Source: Gemmatimonadota bacterium (lineage in GTDB: Bacteria > Gemmatimonadota > Gemmatimonadetes > Longimicrobiales > Gaopeijiaceae). Taken from it: DNA of 64,000 nt. Positions 9,063-18,662 of the stretch are shown in pieces. The notes below the pieces were generated by a model. That model saw only the letters and a program-made list of their open reading frames with translations, was not told the origin of the DNA and ran no database searches. The position numbers and the translations under genes were made by a program. The stretch is from positions 124,001-188,000 of the forward strand of contig JAJDUP010000003.1 of assembly GCA_022826565.1 (NCBI GenBank). The letters run 5' to 3'. Numbering within the stretch: the first letter of the stretch is position 1; each line of letters begins with the position of its first letter.

Positions 9063-12000
9063 ATGCAATCCGCCCGTCTCCCCGTCCCGGTGGCACCCTC
9101 GCTGTGTTTCGCAGCCGCCATCTTCCTCGCAATCCCCTTCCCCTCCACCGCCCAACCCCCCGACACCACCACGCTCGGCCGCTACACCCAGGCCATGACC
9201 TGGCGGAACATCGGCCCCACCCGCGGCGGCCGCTCGGTTACGTCGACGGGGGTCGTGGGCGACGACCAGACCTACTACTTCGGCGCGACCGGCGGCGGCG
9301 TGTGGAAGACCACCGACGCCGGCATCACGTGGACCAACGTAAGCGACGGCTACTTCGGGACCGGCTCGGTGGGCGCGGTCGCTGTGGCCGAGTCGGACGC
9401 GAACGTGGTGTGGGCCGGCATGGGCGAGCACGCGGTGCGCGGCGTCACCACCTCGCACGGAGACGGCGTCTACCTCTCGACCGACGCGGGGCGCACCTGG
9501 ACGCACATGGGACTCGCGGGCACGCGCGCCATCTCCCGCATCCGCATCCACCCCCGCGACCCGGACATCGTCTACGTCGCCGCCCAGGGAGCGCCCTACG
9601 GCGAGACGGAGGACCGCGGCGTCTATCGCACCATGGACGGCGGCCGGAACTGGGAGAAGGTGCTGTACGTCTCCCCCCGCGCCGGCGCGGCCGATCTGGC
9701 CATGGACATGACCAATCCGCGCATCCTCTACGCCTCCTTCTGGGATCACCTCCGGCGCCCCTGGGTGGTGGAGTCCGGCGGCGATGGGAGCGGCCTCTGG
9801 AAGTCGATGGACAGCGGCGACACCTGGGAGCAGATCAACGGAGGACTGCCGGAGCTGGTCGGCAAGATCGGCGTCGACGTGTCGCGCGCCAATCCGGACC
9901 GGCTCTTCGCGGTCGTCGAGGCGGAGCCGGACCAGGGCGGCGTCTACCGGTCCGACGACGCGGGTGCCTCGTGGCAGCAGGTGAACGCGGATCGTATTAC
10001 CCACACGCGTTCCTGGTACTACATGAAGATCTTCGCGGACCCGCAGGACGAAGAGACGGTGTACGTCATGAACGCGCCGTTCCTCAAGTCGATCGACGGC
10101 GGCCGCACCTTCACCCCGGTCTCTGTGCCCCACGGCGACAACCACAACCTCTGGATCAACCCCGCCAACGCCGACAACATGATCAACTCCAACGACGGGG
10201 GCGCGAACGTCAGCTTCAACGGGGGAGACAGCTGGTCCACCCAGCGCAACCAGCCCACGGCGCAGTTCTACCGCGTGATCACGGACAACCAGTTCCCGTA
10301 CCACGTCTACGGCGGCCAGCAGGACAACTCGGCGATCGGTATTCCGTCCGCCTCGCTCGGCGGGATCGGCTGGGGAGACTTCTACTCGGTGGCGGGGTGC
10401 GAGAGCGCCTTTCTGGCCTTCGACGAGAACGATCCGCAGGACATCTTCGGCGGCTGCTACCAGGGGCTGATCGACCGCTGGAACCGCACGACGGGTGTCG
10501 CCAAGCCGATCATGGCCTATCCCTTCCTCGGCCTCGGCACCTACGCAGGCGAACAGCGCTACCGCTTCAACTGGAACGCCCCGATCGTGGCGTCGCCGCA
10601 CGATCCCGCAACCATCTACCACGCCGGGAACGTGGTGTTCGCCACCCGCGACCGCGGCCAGAGCTGGGAAGCCATTTCCCCCGACCTGACCCGCGACGAA
10701 GAGGACAAGCAGGGCGCCGGCGGCACTCCGATCACCAACGAGGGCGCCGGGGGCGAGAACTACAACACCATCATGGCGCTGGTCGAGTCCCCCCACGAGC
10801 CCGGCACGCTCTGGGTGGGCACTGATGACGGACTGGTTCACATCACGCGCGACGGCGGCGCCACCTGGACCAACGTTACCCCGCCCGATGTCGACCGCGC
10901 GATGATCAACTCGATCGATGTCTCGCCCCACGACCCGGCCACCGCCTACGTTGTCGCGTCGGCGTACAAGTTCAACGACTTCACGCCGATGATCTTCCGC
11001 ACCCGCGACCATGGCGCGAGCTGGGAGAGCACGACCGCCGGCATCGACGCCGAACACTGGGTGCGCGTGGTGCGCGAGGACCCGGTCACGCCGGGTCTCC
11101 TGTACGCCGGCACCGAGATGGGGCTCTTCCTGTCGCGCGACGCCGGGGACAGCTGGGAGAAGTGGCAGCTCGACCTGCCCATCGTCCCCATCACCGACCT
11201 CACCTTCCGCAACAACGACCTCGTCGCCTCCACCCAGGGCCGGGGCTTCTGGATCCTCGACGACCTGTCCCCGGTGCAGCAACTGACCGAGGTGGCCGCG
11301 ACGGCCGACATGCACCTGTTCACGCCGCGCGACGCGGTCATGGCCTCGTTCTCCGGCGGATTCGGGGGCGGGGGCGCCGCTGGAACGCCGGGGGCCAATC
11401 CCCCGAGCGGCGCGCAGATCTTCTACTCGTTCGCGGAGGCGCCGGACTCCCTGGTCACCGTCGAGATCCTGGGCGCCGGCGCAACCGCGATTCGCACCTT
11501 CGCCACCGACCCCGAGGCCGCCGGCGACGAAGACTACACGTCGCTGCCCACACCGGAAGCCGGCCTGAACCGGCTGGCCTGGGACTATCGCCACGACGCG
11601 ATCCCGGGCGTCGACGGATACCAGAACTTCGGCAGCCTGCAGGGCCGAGTGGCTGCCCCGGGCAACTACCAGGTCCGTCTCACGCACGGCGAGGAGAGCA
11701 GCACGGCAACCTTCACAGTCTCGCCCGATCCCCGCTGGAACGCGACTCAGGCCCAATACCGGACCCAGGAACGCTTCGTCGCCGACGCGCAGCAGGTCAT
11801 CCGCGACCTTTACGGTGCGGTCAACGAGCTGGCCGGGGTGTCGGAGCAGGTCAACGCGATCGTCGAGCGTACGGAGGAGCACCCCCTCGCCGACTCGATC
11901 CGCGCCTCCGGCGAATCGCTGACCAGCCGGATCACGGAGTGGGAGGAGGAGCTGATCCAGCGCCGGCAGCAGACCTTCCAGGACGTGATCAACTTCCGCA

Positions 12001-12227
12001 ACAAGCTCGACGCCCAGATTCTGGCGCTCATCGGCTCAGTCGACGGCACAGAGCCACCGCTGACCGCCGGCGCACGCGAGCGCTGGAGTGACCTGCAGGA
12101 GGAGTGGGCGGCCCACGAGAACACGCTCGGGCAGTTGATGGCGGCGGTGAACGCATTCAACGATTTCCTCACCGAGAGCGGCGTGCAGCCGATCACGGTC
12201 ATCCGACGGAGTCGTCCGGTGTCCTGA
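9063..12227 (+). CDS. Secreted BNR/VPS10-type beta-propeller protein (glycosyl-hydrolase-like)
   Basis: The ATG at 9063 begins a signal peptide (LCFAAAIFLAIPFPSTAQ); the frame is open further upstream into the operator region but without coding character. The 1054-residue product carries many Asp-box-type repeats (GGGVWKTTDAGITW, GVYLSTDAGRTW, GVYRTMDGGRNW, GLWKSMDSGDTW) in about the first 750 residues, typical of sortilin/VPS10-like or sialidase-like propellers, followed by a beta-rich segment and a helical C-terminus. Family annotation is usually 'glycosyl hydrolase', but no sialidase catalytic set was identified. It may be controlled by the BlaI dyad upstream. Confidence 0.8.
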   Translation: MQSARLPVPVAPSLCFAAAIFLAIPFPSTAQPPDTTTLGRYTQAMTWRNIGPTRGGRSVTSTGVVGDDQTYYFGATGGGVWKTTDAGITWTNVSDGYFGTGSVGAVAVAESDANVVWAGMGEHAVRGVTTSHGDGVYLSTDAGRTWTHMGLAGTRAISRIRIHPRDPDIVYVAAQGAPYGETEDRGVYRTMDGGRNWEKVLYVSPRAGAADLAMDMTNPRILYASFWDHLRRPWVVESGGDGSGLWKSMDSGDTWEQINGGLPELVGKIGVDVSRANPDRLFAVVEAEPDQGGVYRSDDAGASWQQVNADRITHTRSWYYMKIFADPQDEETVYVMNAPFLKSIDGGRTFTPVSVPHGDNHNLWINPANADNMINSNDGGANVSFNGGDSWSTQRNQPTAQFYRVITDNQFPYHVYGGQQDNSAIGIPSASLGGIGWGDFYSVAGCESAFLAFDENDPQDIFGGCYQGLIDRWNRTTGVAKPIMAYPFLGLGTYAGEQRYRFNWNAPIVASPHDPATIYHAGNVVFATRDRGQSWEAISPDLTRDEEDKQGAGGTPITNEGAGGENYNTIMALVESPHEPGTLWVGTDDGLVHITRDGGATWTNVTPPDVDRAMINSIDVSPHDPATAYVVASAYKFNDFTPMIFRTRDHGASWESTTAGIDAEHWVRVVREDPVTPGLLYAGTEMGLFLSRDAGDSWEKWQLDLPIVPITDLTFRNNDLVASTQGRGFWILDDLSPVQQLTEVAATADMHLFTPRDAVMASFSGGFGGGGAAGTPGANPPSGAQIFYSFAEAPDSLVTVEILGAGATAIRTFATDPEAAGDEDYTSLPTPEAGLNRLAWDYRHDAIPGVDGYQNFGSLQGRVAAPGNYQVRLTHGEESSTATFTVSPDPRWNATQAQYRTQERFVADAQQVIRDLYGAVNELAGVSEQVNAIVERTEEHPLADSIRASGESLTSRITEWEEELIQRRQQTFQDVINFRNKLDAQILALIGSVDGTEPPLTAGARERWSDLQEEWAAHENTLGQLMAAVNAFNDFLTESGVQPITVIRRSRPVS

Positions 12228-12400
12228 ACGAACGGTGCCAGCAGCGGGTCGTTCGCTCATCTCCGCGCTGGCTCGGCCGAGGCGCCCGGTAGCGTAGGGA
12301 CCCCTGGAACCGTGTCTCCAATCCCGTGTAGACGGACGCGATCCACGCAAATGAGTGCGTTGAGATCTCCTCAAACAAGTACACGATTTGGAGGCAACCA

Positions 12401-12772
12401 ATGAGAGACTCTCGATTGTTCCTGGCAACCGCGACCGCGCTCGCTCTGGGTGCGTTCGCAGCGTGCGATGACGACACCACCCAGCCCGGAGCCACCCCCG
12501 AGGCGGTGGGAGAAACCCTGGCGCAGGTGGTGCCCGAAGGAGCAACGGCAATGTTCGACGCGCTGTCGTACTTCAACGACCCCGACGGCGGAATCCTCAT
12601 CTTCACCGTGCGAAGCCTGGACACCGATGTGGCCACCGCCACCGTCGATCAGCATCTGGTTACCATCCACGGCATCGCATTCGGCACGACGACGCTGATC
12701 GTCACCGCGATGGACCCGGACGGTTTGGACACGAGCCTCGACTTCGAGGTAATCGTCGTCCCGACATCGTAA
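12401..12772 (+). CDS. Small lipoprotein with one Ig/cadherin-like domain
   Basis: The 123-residue product begins with a signal peptide and lipobox (LGAFAAC, Cys22), followed by a single beta-sandwich-like domain ([26 protein letters not shown]) of the putative Ig/cadherin type. GGAGG lies 8 bases before the ATG. Likely a surface or periplasmic binding or adhesion module. A large terminator-like hairpin begins 9 bases after the stop codon, so this looks like a single-gene unit. Confidence 0.75.
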   Translation: MRDSRLFLATATALALGAFAACDDDTTQPGATPEAVGETLAQVVPEGATAMFDALSYFNDPDGGILIFTVRSLDTDVATATVDQHLVTIHGIAFGTTTLIVTAMDPDGLDTSLDFEVIVVPTS

Positions 12773-12780
12773 CATCCGCA

Positions 12781-12823
12781 CTCCCGCCGGCGGGTCGCGA
12801 CGTTTGGCCCCCGCCGGCGGGAG
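12781..12823 (+). terminator. Strong 14-bp hairpin after the Ig lipoprotein gene
   Basis: Arms CTCCCGCCGGCGGG (12781-12794) and CCCGCCGGCGGGAG (12810-12823) are perfect reverse complements around a 15-base loop. No T-run follows, so it may be a factor-assisted terminator or a stabilising 3' end. Confidence 0.65.
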
Positions 12824-12948
12824 CTCACGAACGACCCGGCTTTCCCGCCAGGGTTCCCAAGTTGCTGGCCAGGCGGTACAGTTACGCGAAGAGGAGCATC
12901 GACCCCTCATCCGCCCACTGCAACCGACCGATCACCGCCTGGAGAACG

Positions 12949-14010
12949 ATGCCTGCATCAAGCCGAATCGAAGACCTTCTGGGAGCCGAAGCCGAAGACC
13001 TCCTCACCTACCGCGCCAGGGGCTTCCCCCGGGATCAGCTCCACCTCCCCGGCCCCGATTTCGTGGACCGCGTGGTGGCCGACACCGACCGCAATCCCCA
13101 GGTCATGCGCAGCCTTAACCAGATTCTCGGCCACGGGCGCCTGGCCGGGACCGGGTACGTCTCGATCCTGCCCGTCGACCAGGGCATCGAGCACTCGGCC
13201 GGGGCGTCGTTCGCGCCCAATCCGCCCTTCTTCGACCCGGGCAACATCGTCGAGCTCGCCATCGAGGGAGGCTGCAACGCGGTCGCGTCCACGCTGGGCG
13301 TGCTGGGCTCGGTCTCGCGCAAGTACGCGCACCGGATCCCCTTCCTGGTCAAGCTGAACCACAACGAGCTGCTCACGTACCCCAACCGCTACGACCAGGT
13401 CATGTTCGCGAGCGTCCAGCAGGCGTGGGAGCTCGGGGCGGTCGCGGTCGGCTCCACGATCTACTTCGGCTCCGACCAGGGTATGCGCCAGCTGCAGGAG
13501 ACATCCGAAGCCTTCCAGATGGCGCACGAGCTGGGCATGGTCACGGTGCTGTGGTGCTACCTGCGCCAGTCCGCCTTCAACACCGGCGGGGTCAACTACC
13601 ACGCCGCCGCCGACCTCACCGGTCAGGCCAACCACCTCGGCGTCACGATCGAGGCCGACATCGTCAAGCAGAAGCAGGCGACCAACAACCGCGGCTACAC
13701 GGCGGTCGGCTTTGGCCGCACGCACGACAAGGTCTACTCGGAGTTGGTCCCCGGCGATCACCCGATCGAGCTGACGCGCTATCAGGTGGCCAACTGCTAC
13801 ATGGGCCGCGTAGGGCTGATCAATTCAGGAGGGTCCAGCGGGGCAAACGATTTCGCGCAGGCAGCGCGCACCGCGGTGATCAACAAGCGGGCCGGGGGGA
13901 TGGGACTGATCTCCGGGCGCAAGGCGTTCCAGCGCCCAATGGCCGACGGCGTCAAGCTGCTGAACCTGATCCAGGACGTGTTCCTCGACGAGTCGATCGA
14001 GGTGGCGTAG
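12949..14010 (+). CDS. fbaB: Class I fructose-bisphosphate aldolase (archaeal/DhnA type)
   Basis: From the ATG at 12949, preceded by GGAG, the 353-residue product matches the FbaB/DhnA family in length and motifs ([51 protein letters not shown]). Members cleave fructose 1,6-bisphosphate to two triose phosphates through a Schiff-base Lys on a TIM barrel, in glycolysis or gluconeogenesis in the cytosol. It stands alone, followed by a convergent acetyltransferase gene. The upstream in-frame extension to 12862 lacks aldolase-like sequence. Confidence 0.9.
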   Translation: MPASSRIEDLLGAEAEDLLTYRARGFPRDQLHLPGPDFVDRVVADTDRNPQVMRSLNQILGHGRLAGTGYVSILPVDQGIEHSAGASFAPNPPFFDPGNIVELAIEGGCNAVASTLGVLGSVSRKYAHRIPFLVKLNHNELLTYPNRYDQVMFASVQQAWELGAVAVGSTIYFGSDQGMRQLQETSEAFQMAHELGMVTVLWCYLRQSAFNTGGVNYHAAADLTGQANHLGVTIEADIVKQKQATNNRGYTAVGFGRTHDKVYSELVPGDHPIELTRYQVANCYMGRVGLINSGGSSGANDFAQAARTAVINKRAGGMGLISGRKAFQRPMADGVKLLNLIQDVFLDESIEVA

Positions 14011-14076
14011 CCCGGGATCGGCGGCACTCGGCCGGGCGCTGTGCAGCCCCCGATTGATGCCCGTCAGGGGTGGCCG

Positions 14077-14577
14077 TCAGTCCACCCCGGCGACTTCGCT
14101 CCGCCGCTCCATCAGCACCACGTCGCGCCAGCGGCCGTCGTGAAAACGGCCCAGGCGTTCATGCGTTCCCAGAATCTTGAAGCCCGCCTTCTCGAAGATC
14201 CTGACCGAGGCCTTGTTTTCGGGAAAGATCCCCGCCTGCAGGGTCCAGATGCCGAGGGCCTCGGTCCCGGTCACGAGGTGCCGGAGCAGCTTGCCCCCCA
14301 CTCCCTTCCCCCGAGCCGACGCCGCGATGTAGATCATGACCTCGCACACCCCCCCGTACACGCACCGGCCCGAAACCGGGCTGAGCCCCGCGTATCCGGC
14401 GACCTCGCCGTCGAGTTCCGCGACGATGCGGCAGTCCGGGTGGCGCGCGGCGTCCCAGCTTTCCCAATCCGGCACCTCTGTCTCGAAGGTGGCGTTGCCC
14501 GACTCGATTCCCTGACGGTAGATCTCCGCCACGGCGGGCCAGTCCGAGCCGACAAGTGGGCGGAAAGTGACTTCCAT
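14077..14577 (-). CDS. GNAT N-acetyltransferase, phosphinothricin-acetyltransferase-like
   Basis: The product of about 166 residues has the GNAT fold: FRPLVGSDWPAVAEIYRQGI at the start, the acetyl-CoA loop RGKGVGGKLL, and NKASVRIFEKAGF near the end. The set matches the PAT/MddA subfamily, which acetylates phosphinothricin, methionine sulfoximine or similar amino-acid analogues. An in-frame GTG at 14586 overlapping the upstream stop codon is an alternative start. It is read in the same direction as the amidohydrolase gene and abuts it, so it may be co-transcribed. Confidence 0.8.
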   Translation of the reverse strand: MEVTFRPLVGSDWPAVAEIYRQGIESGNATFETEVPDWESWDAARHPDCRIVAELDGEVAGYAGLSPVSGRCVYGGVCEVMIYIAASARGKGVGGKLLRHLVTGTEALGIWTLQAGIFPENKASVRIFEKAGFKILGTHERLGRFHDGRWRDVVLMERRSEVAGVD

Positions 14578-14585
14578 CCGCGCCA

Positions 14586-16253
14586 CTAGCGCCCCGCTCC
14601 GGACTCGCGCCTCACGATCTCGCCCGGCGCCGCGCCCGTCATGGCTCCGTCGCGAAGCACCGGGATGCCGTTGACGAGAACGTGGACCACACCGTCGGCG
14701 AAGCGCTGCGGGTAGTCCCAGTCCGAGCGGTCGGTGATCGTCGCCGGATCGAAGACCGCAATGTCGGCGCGCATCCCCGCGCCCAGGCGGCCCCGGTCGC
14801 TGATGCCGTGGAAGTCCGCGGGCAGCGATGTGATCTTGCGCACCGCCTCCTGGAGCGACAGCACGCCCTCGTCCCGGGCGTAGTGGCCCAGCAGGCGCGG
14901 GAATGTGCCGGCGCTGCGCGGGTGTCCGCCGGGGGCATCGGAGCCGTCGGCGTAGCCGCCGTCGCTGGCGATCATGTTCCAGGGCTGGACCATGAGGCGC
15001 CGGACGTCGTGCTCCTTGATCGCACCCAAGGTCAGGTTGACGGGCGATGACGCGCCGGCGAGCAGGTCGGCGACCGCGTCGAAGGGGTGCTGGCCGCGCT
15101 GCTCCGCGATCTCGCTCAGGTACATCCCCACGAGTTCCGGGTAGTCCGGCGAACTGGTGATCCGCATGCTCGTATACCCGGTGGCCTTCAGCCAGGCGAA
15201 GCCGCCGTCCACGCCGTTTTCGCTGGCCTGCCTGATCAGGGCCCGCGACCCGGGGTCCGCAAGCGCCGCCTTCAGCTCGGCCATTCCCGCCTCCGTGCGC
15301 CCCTGCCGCGCCATCTGGCGGAAGGCGTCCATCCCCTCCACATCGGGGGGCGCCACCACGATCCCCGTCAGGCTGGCGGTCGCCGCCCCGTCGTAGGGGT
15401 ACTGGTCGGAGACGATCACGATCCCGCGCCGCCGCGCCGCCTCCACCAGCTCCACGATGTCCGCGATCACGCCCTCGTTGTGCAGTCCCACCGCCTTCAG
15501 GTGGCCGATCTTCCCGGCTAGCCCCGCCGCCTCCGCGACCTCCACCACCTCACGGTCCGACCCCACGAAATCGTGCACCGGATTGCGCACGTGCGAGTCG
15601 TAGACGCCCCCCTGCGCCGCAGCCTCCTGCGCAAGCGCGATCACCTCGGCCGTTTCCGAGAACATGCCCGGCTCGTACATCAGCCCGGTCGAGAGTCCGA
15701 AGGCGCCGAGTTCCATCCCTTCGCGGACCAGCGCGCGCATCGCCTGCAGCTCCTCGTCCGTCGGCGCCCGCCGCTGGTCGTCCCCCATGACCTCGTTGCG
15801 TATGCCGTTGTGGCCGACATAGAAGGCCACGTTGGTCCCGATTCCGTGCGTCGCGTACAACTCCGAGAAGCGCCGGATGTGCGCCGGGGCGAACGCGCCA
15901 TCGGGGCCGCCGAAGACCGTCGTCACGCCCTGCCGGATGAACCCCTCGTTGAGGTGGTTGCCAGGCAGTACGATGGCCGGCGGAGTGTGGTTGTGCACGT
16001 CGATGAAGCCGGGCGCGACCACCAGGCCGGTCGCATCGATGGTGTCGAAGGCCTGCACGCCGCCGCCGTCGGCCGCGGCACCCCCGACCGTGACGATGCT
16101 GTTGCCCGCGATCACGACCGTTCCGCTGCGCGGCCCGTCCCCGGAGCCGTCCACGACCACGCCCCCGACGATGAGGAGATCGGCCACCTCGCCGCCCCGT
16201 GCGCATGCGCCGCACAGCAGCGCGGCCAGCAACAGGCTCGCCCGGTACCTCAT
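14586..16253 (-). CDS. Secreted D-aminoacylase / N-acyl-D-amino-acid deacylase family amidohydrolase (copy 1)
   Basis: The 555-residue product has a lipobox-like signal (AALLCGAC), then an amidohydrolase beta-sandwich, the metal-binding motif FIDVHNH at about 90-100, and TIM-barrel motifs (YVGHNGIRNEVMG, GLSTGLMYEPGMFSET, IGHLKAVG) to about 490. Family members remove acyl groups from N-acyl-D-amino acids or dipeptides; the lipoprotein signal suggests action outside the inner membrane. A second family member is at 55118-56725. The stop abuts the acetyltransferase gene and the start is 2 bases from the VOC gene stop, so the three form a likely operon. Confidence 0.85.
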   Translation of the reverse strand: MRYRASLLLAALLCGACARGGEVADLLIVGGVVVDGSGDGPRSGTVVIAGNSIVTVGGAAADGGGVQAFDTIDATGLVVAPGFIDVHNHTPPAIVLPGNHLNEGFIRQGVTTVFGGPDGAFAPAHIRRFSELYATHGIGTNVAFYVGHNGIRNEVMGDDQRRAPTDEELQAMRALVREGMELGAFGLSTGLMYEPGMFSETAEVIALAQEAAAQGGVYDSHVRNPVHDFVGSDREVVEVAEAAGLAGKIGHLKAVGLHNEGVIADIVELVEAARRRGIVIVSDQYPYDGAATASLTGIVVAPPDVEGMDAFRQMARQGRTEAGMAELKAALADPGSRALIRQASENGVDGGFAWLKATGYTSMRITSSPDYPELVGMYLSEIAEQRGQHPFDAVADLLAGASSPVNLTLGAIKEHDVRRLMVQPWNMIASDGGYADGSDAPGGHPRSAGTFPRLLGHYARDEGVLSLQEAVRKITSLPADFHGISDRGRLGAGMRADIAVFDPATITDRSDWDYPQRFADGVVHVLVNGIPVLRDGAMTGAAPGEIVRRESGAGR

Positions 16254-16255
16254 GG

Positions 16256-17032
16256 CTACCCTTCTTCCTCTCCGTCACTGGCGGTGGCATGCACCGCGAA
16301 GGCAACTCCCTGCGGATCCATGCAATGCGCGATGAAGTCGCCTCCAGGAACCTCCATGGGACCCTGCAGGATCTTGCCGCCCAAGGCCTTGACCGCTTCC
16401 GCCGCCGCGTGCGCGTCGGGCACCATGACGTACGGCAGCCACCCGACCGCGGGCATCTCCGGCGGGCCGTTGAAGATGCCGCCGAGCGGGCGGGCACCCC
16501 GGCCGAACATCTGGTAGAACCCCATTTCCCCCATGTCCATCCGGCTCGTCGCCTCCCACCCGAAGACGGCGGAGTAGAAGGCCCACGCGCCGTCGGCGTC
16601 GGTGGTCGCCAGTTCGTGCCACGAGAATTCGCCGATGTTCGGCGCCCCGTCGTGGCCGGGCGTCTCGCCCTCGGGTTCGAGTACCGCGATCACGCCGCTC
16701 TGCGGGTCGGCGATCACCGCAAAGCGTCCCACCTCGGGGACCGCCATCTCCTTCAGCACCGCGCCGCCATGTGTGCGGACCCTGTCAAGCGTCTCGTCCA
16801 GATCCGGCGTGGTGAGATAGGCCAGCCAGCACGGGGGAACTTCCGGAGCGGGCAGGTGCATCAGCCCTCCGACGGGCATCTCGCCGTTCATCCACATCTC
16901 GTACGGCTCGCCGCCGCCATTCCACACGCTGGTGCCCCAGCCGGTGATCTTCGGATAGAAATCGCGGGCCGCATCGGTATCCGTCGTCATCACTTCGTGC
17001 CAGCCGAAACGGCCCAGGGGTTTGTTCGACAT
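16256..17032 (-). CDS. Two-domain VOC (glyoxalase-like) protein
   Basis: The 258-residue product contains two tandem VOC modules beginning FGWHEVMTTDTDAARDFYPK and FSWHELATTDADGAWAFYSA, each with the FYxxxxGW signature. Overall it resembles the CFP30B/27-kDa antigen group, usually annotated as glyoxalase-like or bleomycin-resistance-like. Cytosolic; the ligand is unknown. It lies at the head of a probable three-gene operon with the D-aminoacylase and GNAT genes; the 220 bases upstream show no clear operator. Confidence 0.8.
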   Translation of the reverse strand: MSNKPLGRFGWHEVMTTDTDAARDFYPKITGWGTSVWNGGGEPYEMWMNGEMPVGGLMHLPAPEVPPCWLAYLTTPDLDETLDRVRTHGGAVLKEMAVPEVGRFAVIADPQSGVIAVLEPEGETPGHDGAPNIGEFSWHELATTDADGAWAFYSAVFGWEATSRMDMGEMGFYQMFGRGARPLGGIFNGPPEMPAVGWLPYVMVPDAHAAAEAVKALGGKILQGPMEVPGGDFIAHCMDPQGVAFAVHATASDGEEEG

Positions 17033-17254
17033 GTCGTCTCCAGGTTGATCTGAGGGGGTTGAGGAATCGTGTCCAAAGGCGCCAGAATACTAATCCCGCC
17101 CGATCCATCGGCCAATCGAGGATAATGGCGAGGGCGGCGGCCGCCCGTCCACCACGGGAATTCCGGAAAAGCGCTGCCGGTCAGGCCGCCCAGAGGTTGA
17201 CCGGCCCGCGGCTCGACCGCTACCTGTGCCCCACGGCAGGCGGGGTCGAGTCCC

Positions 17255-18568
17255 TCACCCCCACCGCACCCACACCGCTGGCGGCGTCCGAAACTCGTGC
17301 CCGTAGGGCCGCGTGGGCCGTTCCGGATCCAGCCTCAACCCGGGCAGCCGACCGAACACGCTCCTCAGCGCCTGCTCGGCCTCGATCCGCGCCAGCGACG
17401 CCCCGAGACAGAAATGGCGTCCCGCCCCAAAGGCCAGGTGGTCCCGCACATTGCCGCGATCGGGATCGAAGCGGTCCGGGTCTGGGAAGTGAGCCGGATC
17501 GCGGTTCGCCGCGCCGAGAAAACAGTGGACCGTCTCGCCCCTCGCGATCGGCACGCCCCGGATCTCGACGTCCTCGGTCGTGAACCGCATGCATGACTGC
17601 ACGGCCGGTTCCCACCGCATCGACTCCTCGATGGCAGCGAGCAGCACCGGGTTTGCGGTGCGGCGTCGCTCGCCTGGTGCGCCCGCCGCCGGATCCCCTC
17701 CGCCGGAGCACGCCGCCGCCACCCGCTCCGCCACCTCGGGATGCGACAGCACCGCCCACAGCGCATTGCCGATCATCGACTCCGTGGTCTCGATGCCGCC
17801 GAAGAGCACCACCAGCAGATTCGCCACCATCTCCGTCTCGGAAAGCGGATCTCCCCCGCCCCGCTCCCCGTGACGTCCGGGCCGATGCGGGTCCGAGTCA
17901 CCCTGCAGGGCGGCGATCATCGACCCCTCCGGCACCTCCCGCTCCGCGCGCAGGAACGGGGTCACGTATTCCCTGAACTCCCGCGCCGCCGCCTTCCCCC
18001 GCGCCCGCACCGCCGGATCGCCTGCAAAGTTCTCCAGCGCGGCCGCGAAGTGATCGTACCACCCGAGCAGCGTGTCCCCGTCCCCGTCCGGCAGCCCGAG
18101 CACACGGCAGATGCTCCGCACCGAAAGCGGCCGAGCGAGCCGGCGCCGCAGATCAGCGCGCTTCGGCCCCGCCATGTCGGGCACCGCACGCCGCAGGTCG
18201 CCCATCAGCCCGTCGAGCACCCCCTGCACCGTCGCCAGAAGGTTCTCCTCGAGTCTCCCCCGCCTGAACGGGCCGATGAAGCGCCGCTTGTACCGGATCT
18301 GCGTGTCGCCGTCGGTGGTGAGCATGTGCGATCCGAAGATGTCGCGGATCGTCGACCTGGGTGAGTCGGTCGTAAAGCGTTCCCAGTCGGCCAGCACCCG
18401 CACGATGTCGTCGCGCCGCGTGAGCAGCCACATCCCGAGCTGCGGCGCCCACGTCACCGGTTCCGCCGCACGCAACTCGTGGAAGAGCGGATAGGGATCG
18501 TCCGCGAGCGCCTCGAAGGTGACCGTGGCGCCCAGAGGGTATCGCTGCCGCCGGTCAGCCACGGTCAT
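17255..18568 (-). CDS. Cytochrome P450
   Basis: The 437-residue product has the P450 landmarks: oxygen-binding I-helix LFGGIETTES, the ExxR of EESMRWEP, and the heme loop FGAGRHFCLG with the thiolate ligand at Cys387. It is soluble and of bacterial class I type, needing a separate ferredoxin and reductase that are not nearby. The ATG at 18568 is chosen because the 40 extra residues of the longest frame are translated from a repeat element (18578-18662). The substrate is unknown. It lies downstream of the serine-hydrolase gene in the same direction, 79 bases apart. Confidence 0.9.
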   Translation of the reverse strand: MTVADRRQRYPLGATVTFEALADDPYPLFHELRAAEPVTWAPQLGMWLLTRRDDIVRVLADWERFTTDSPRSTIRDIFGSHMLTTDGDTQIRYKRRFIGPFRRGRLEENLLATVQGVLDGLMGDLRRAVPDMAGPKRADLRRRLARPLSVRSICRVLGLPDGDGDTLLGWYDHFAAALENFAGDPAVRARGKAAAREFREYVTPFLRAEREVPEGSMIAALQGDSDPHRPGRHGERGGGDPLSETEMVANLLVVLFGGIETTESMIGNALWAVLSHPEVAERVAAACSGGGDPAAGAPGERRRTANPVLLAAIEESMRWEPAVQSCMRFTTEDVEIRGVPIARGETVHCFLGAANRDPAHFPDPDRFDPDRGNVRDHLAFGAGRHFCLGASLARIEAEQALRSVFGRLPGLRLDPERPTRPYGHEFRTPPAVWVRWG

Positions 18569-18577
18569 TGGCCCGAC

Positions 18578-18611
18578 TTGTCCGCCAAAAAACGCCGAAA
18601 GTGGCCGACAA
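18578..18611. repeat. 34-bp inverted element, unit A1
   Basis: Left arm TTGTCCGCCAA, 12-base core, right arm GTGGCCGACAA. It starts 10 bases upstream of the P450 start codon. See unit A2 for the tandem partner. Confidence 0.7.
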
Positions 18612-18628
18612 CGACGGGTTGGTGGGGT

Positions 18629-18662
18629 TTGTCCGCCAATAATACCCTCAATTGGCCGACAA
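18629..18662. repeat. 34-bp inverted element, unit A2
   Basis: Left arm TTGTCCGCCAA, 12-base core unlike that of A1, right arm TTGGCCGACAA. It starts exactly 51 bases after A1 (34-bp unit plus 17-base spacer) and covers the last codons and stop of the serine-hydrolase gene. Confidence 0.75.

Noticed and set aside
9033..11882. 949-codon open frame on the minus strand
   Set aside because: It lies fully antisense to the BNR-repeat gene, which has clear motifs and a signal peptide; the reverse product is Arg/Gly/Val-rich without any domain, a usual effect of high GC.
18578..18662. Possible CRISPR array from the 51-bp period (also 30342-30426)
   Set aside because: The conserved parts are two 11-bp inverted arms around a variable core, only two units occur per locus, and no cas gene is present.
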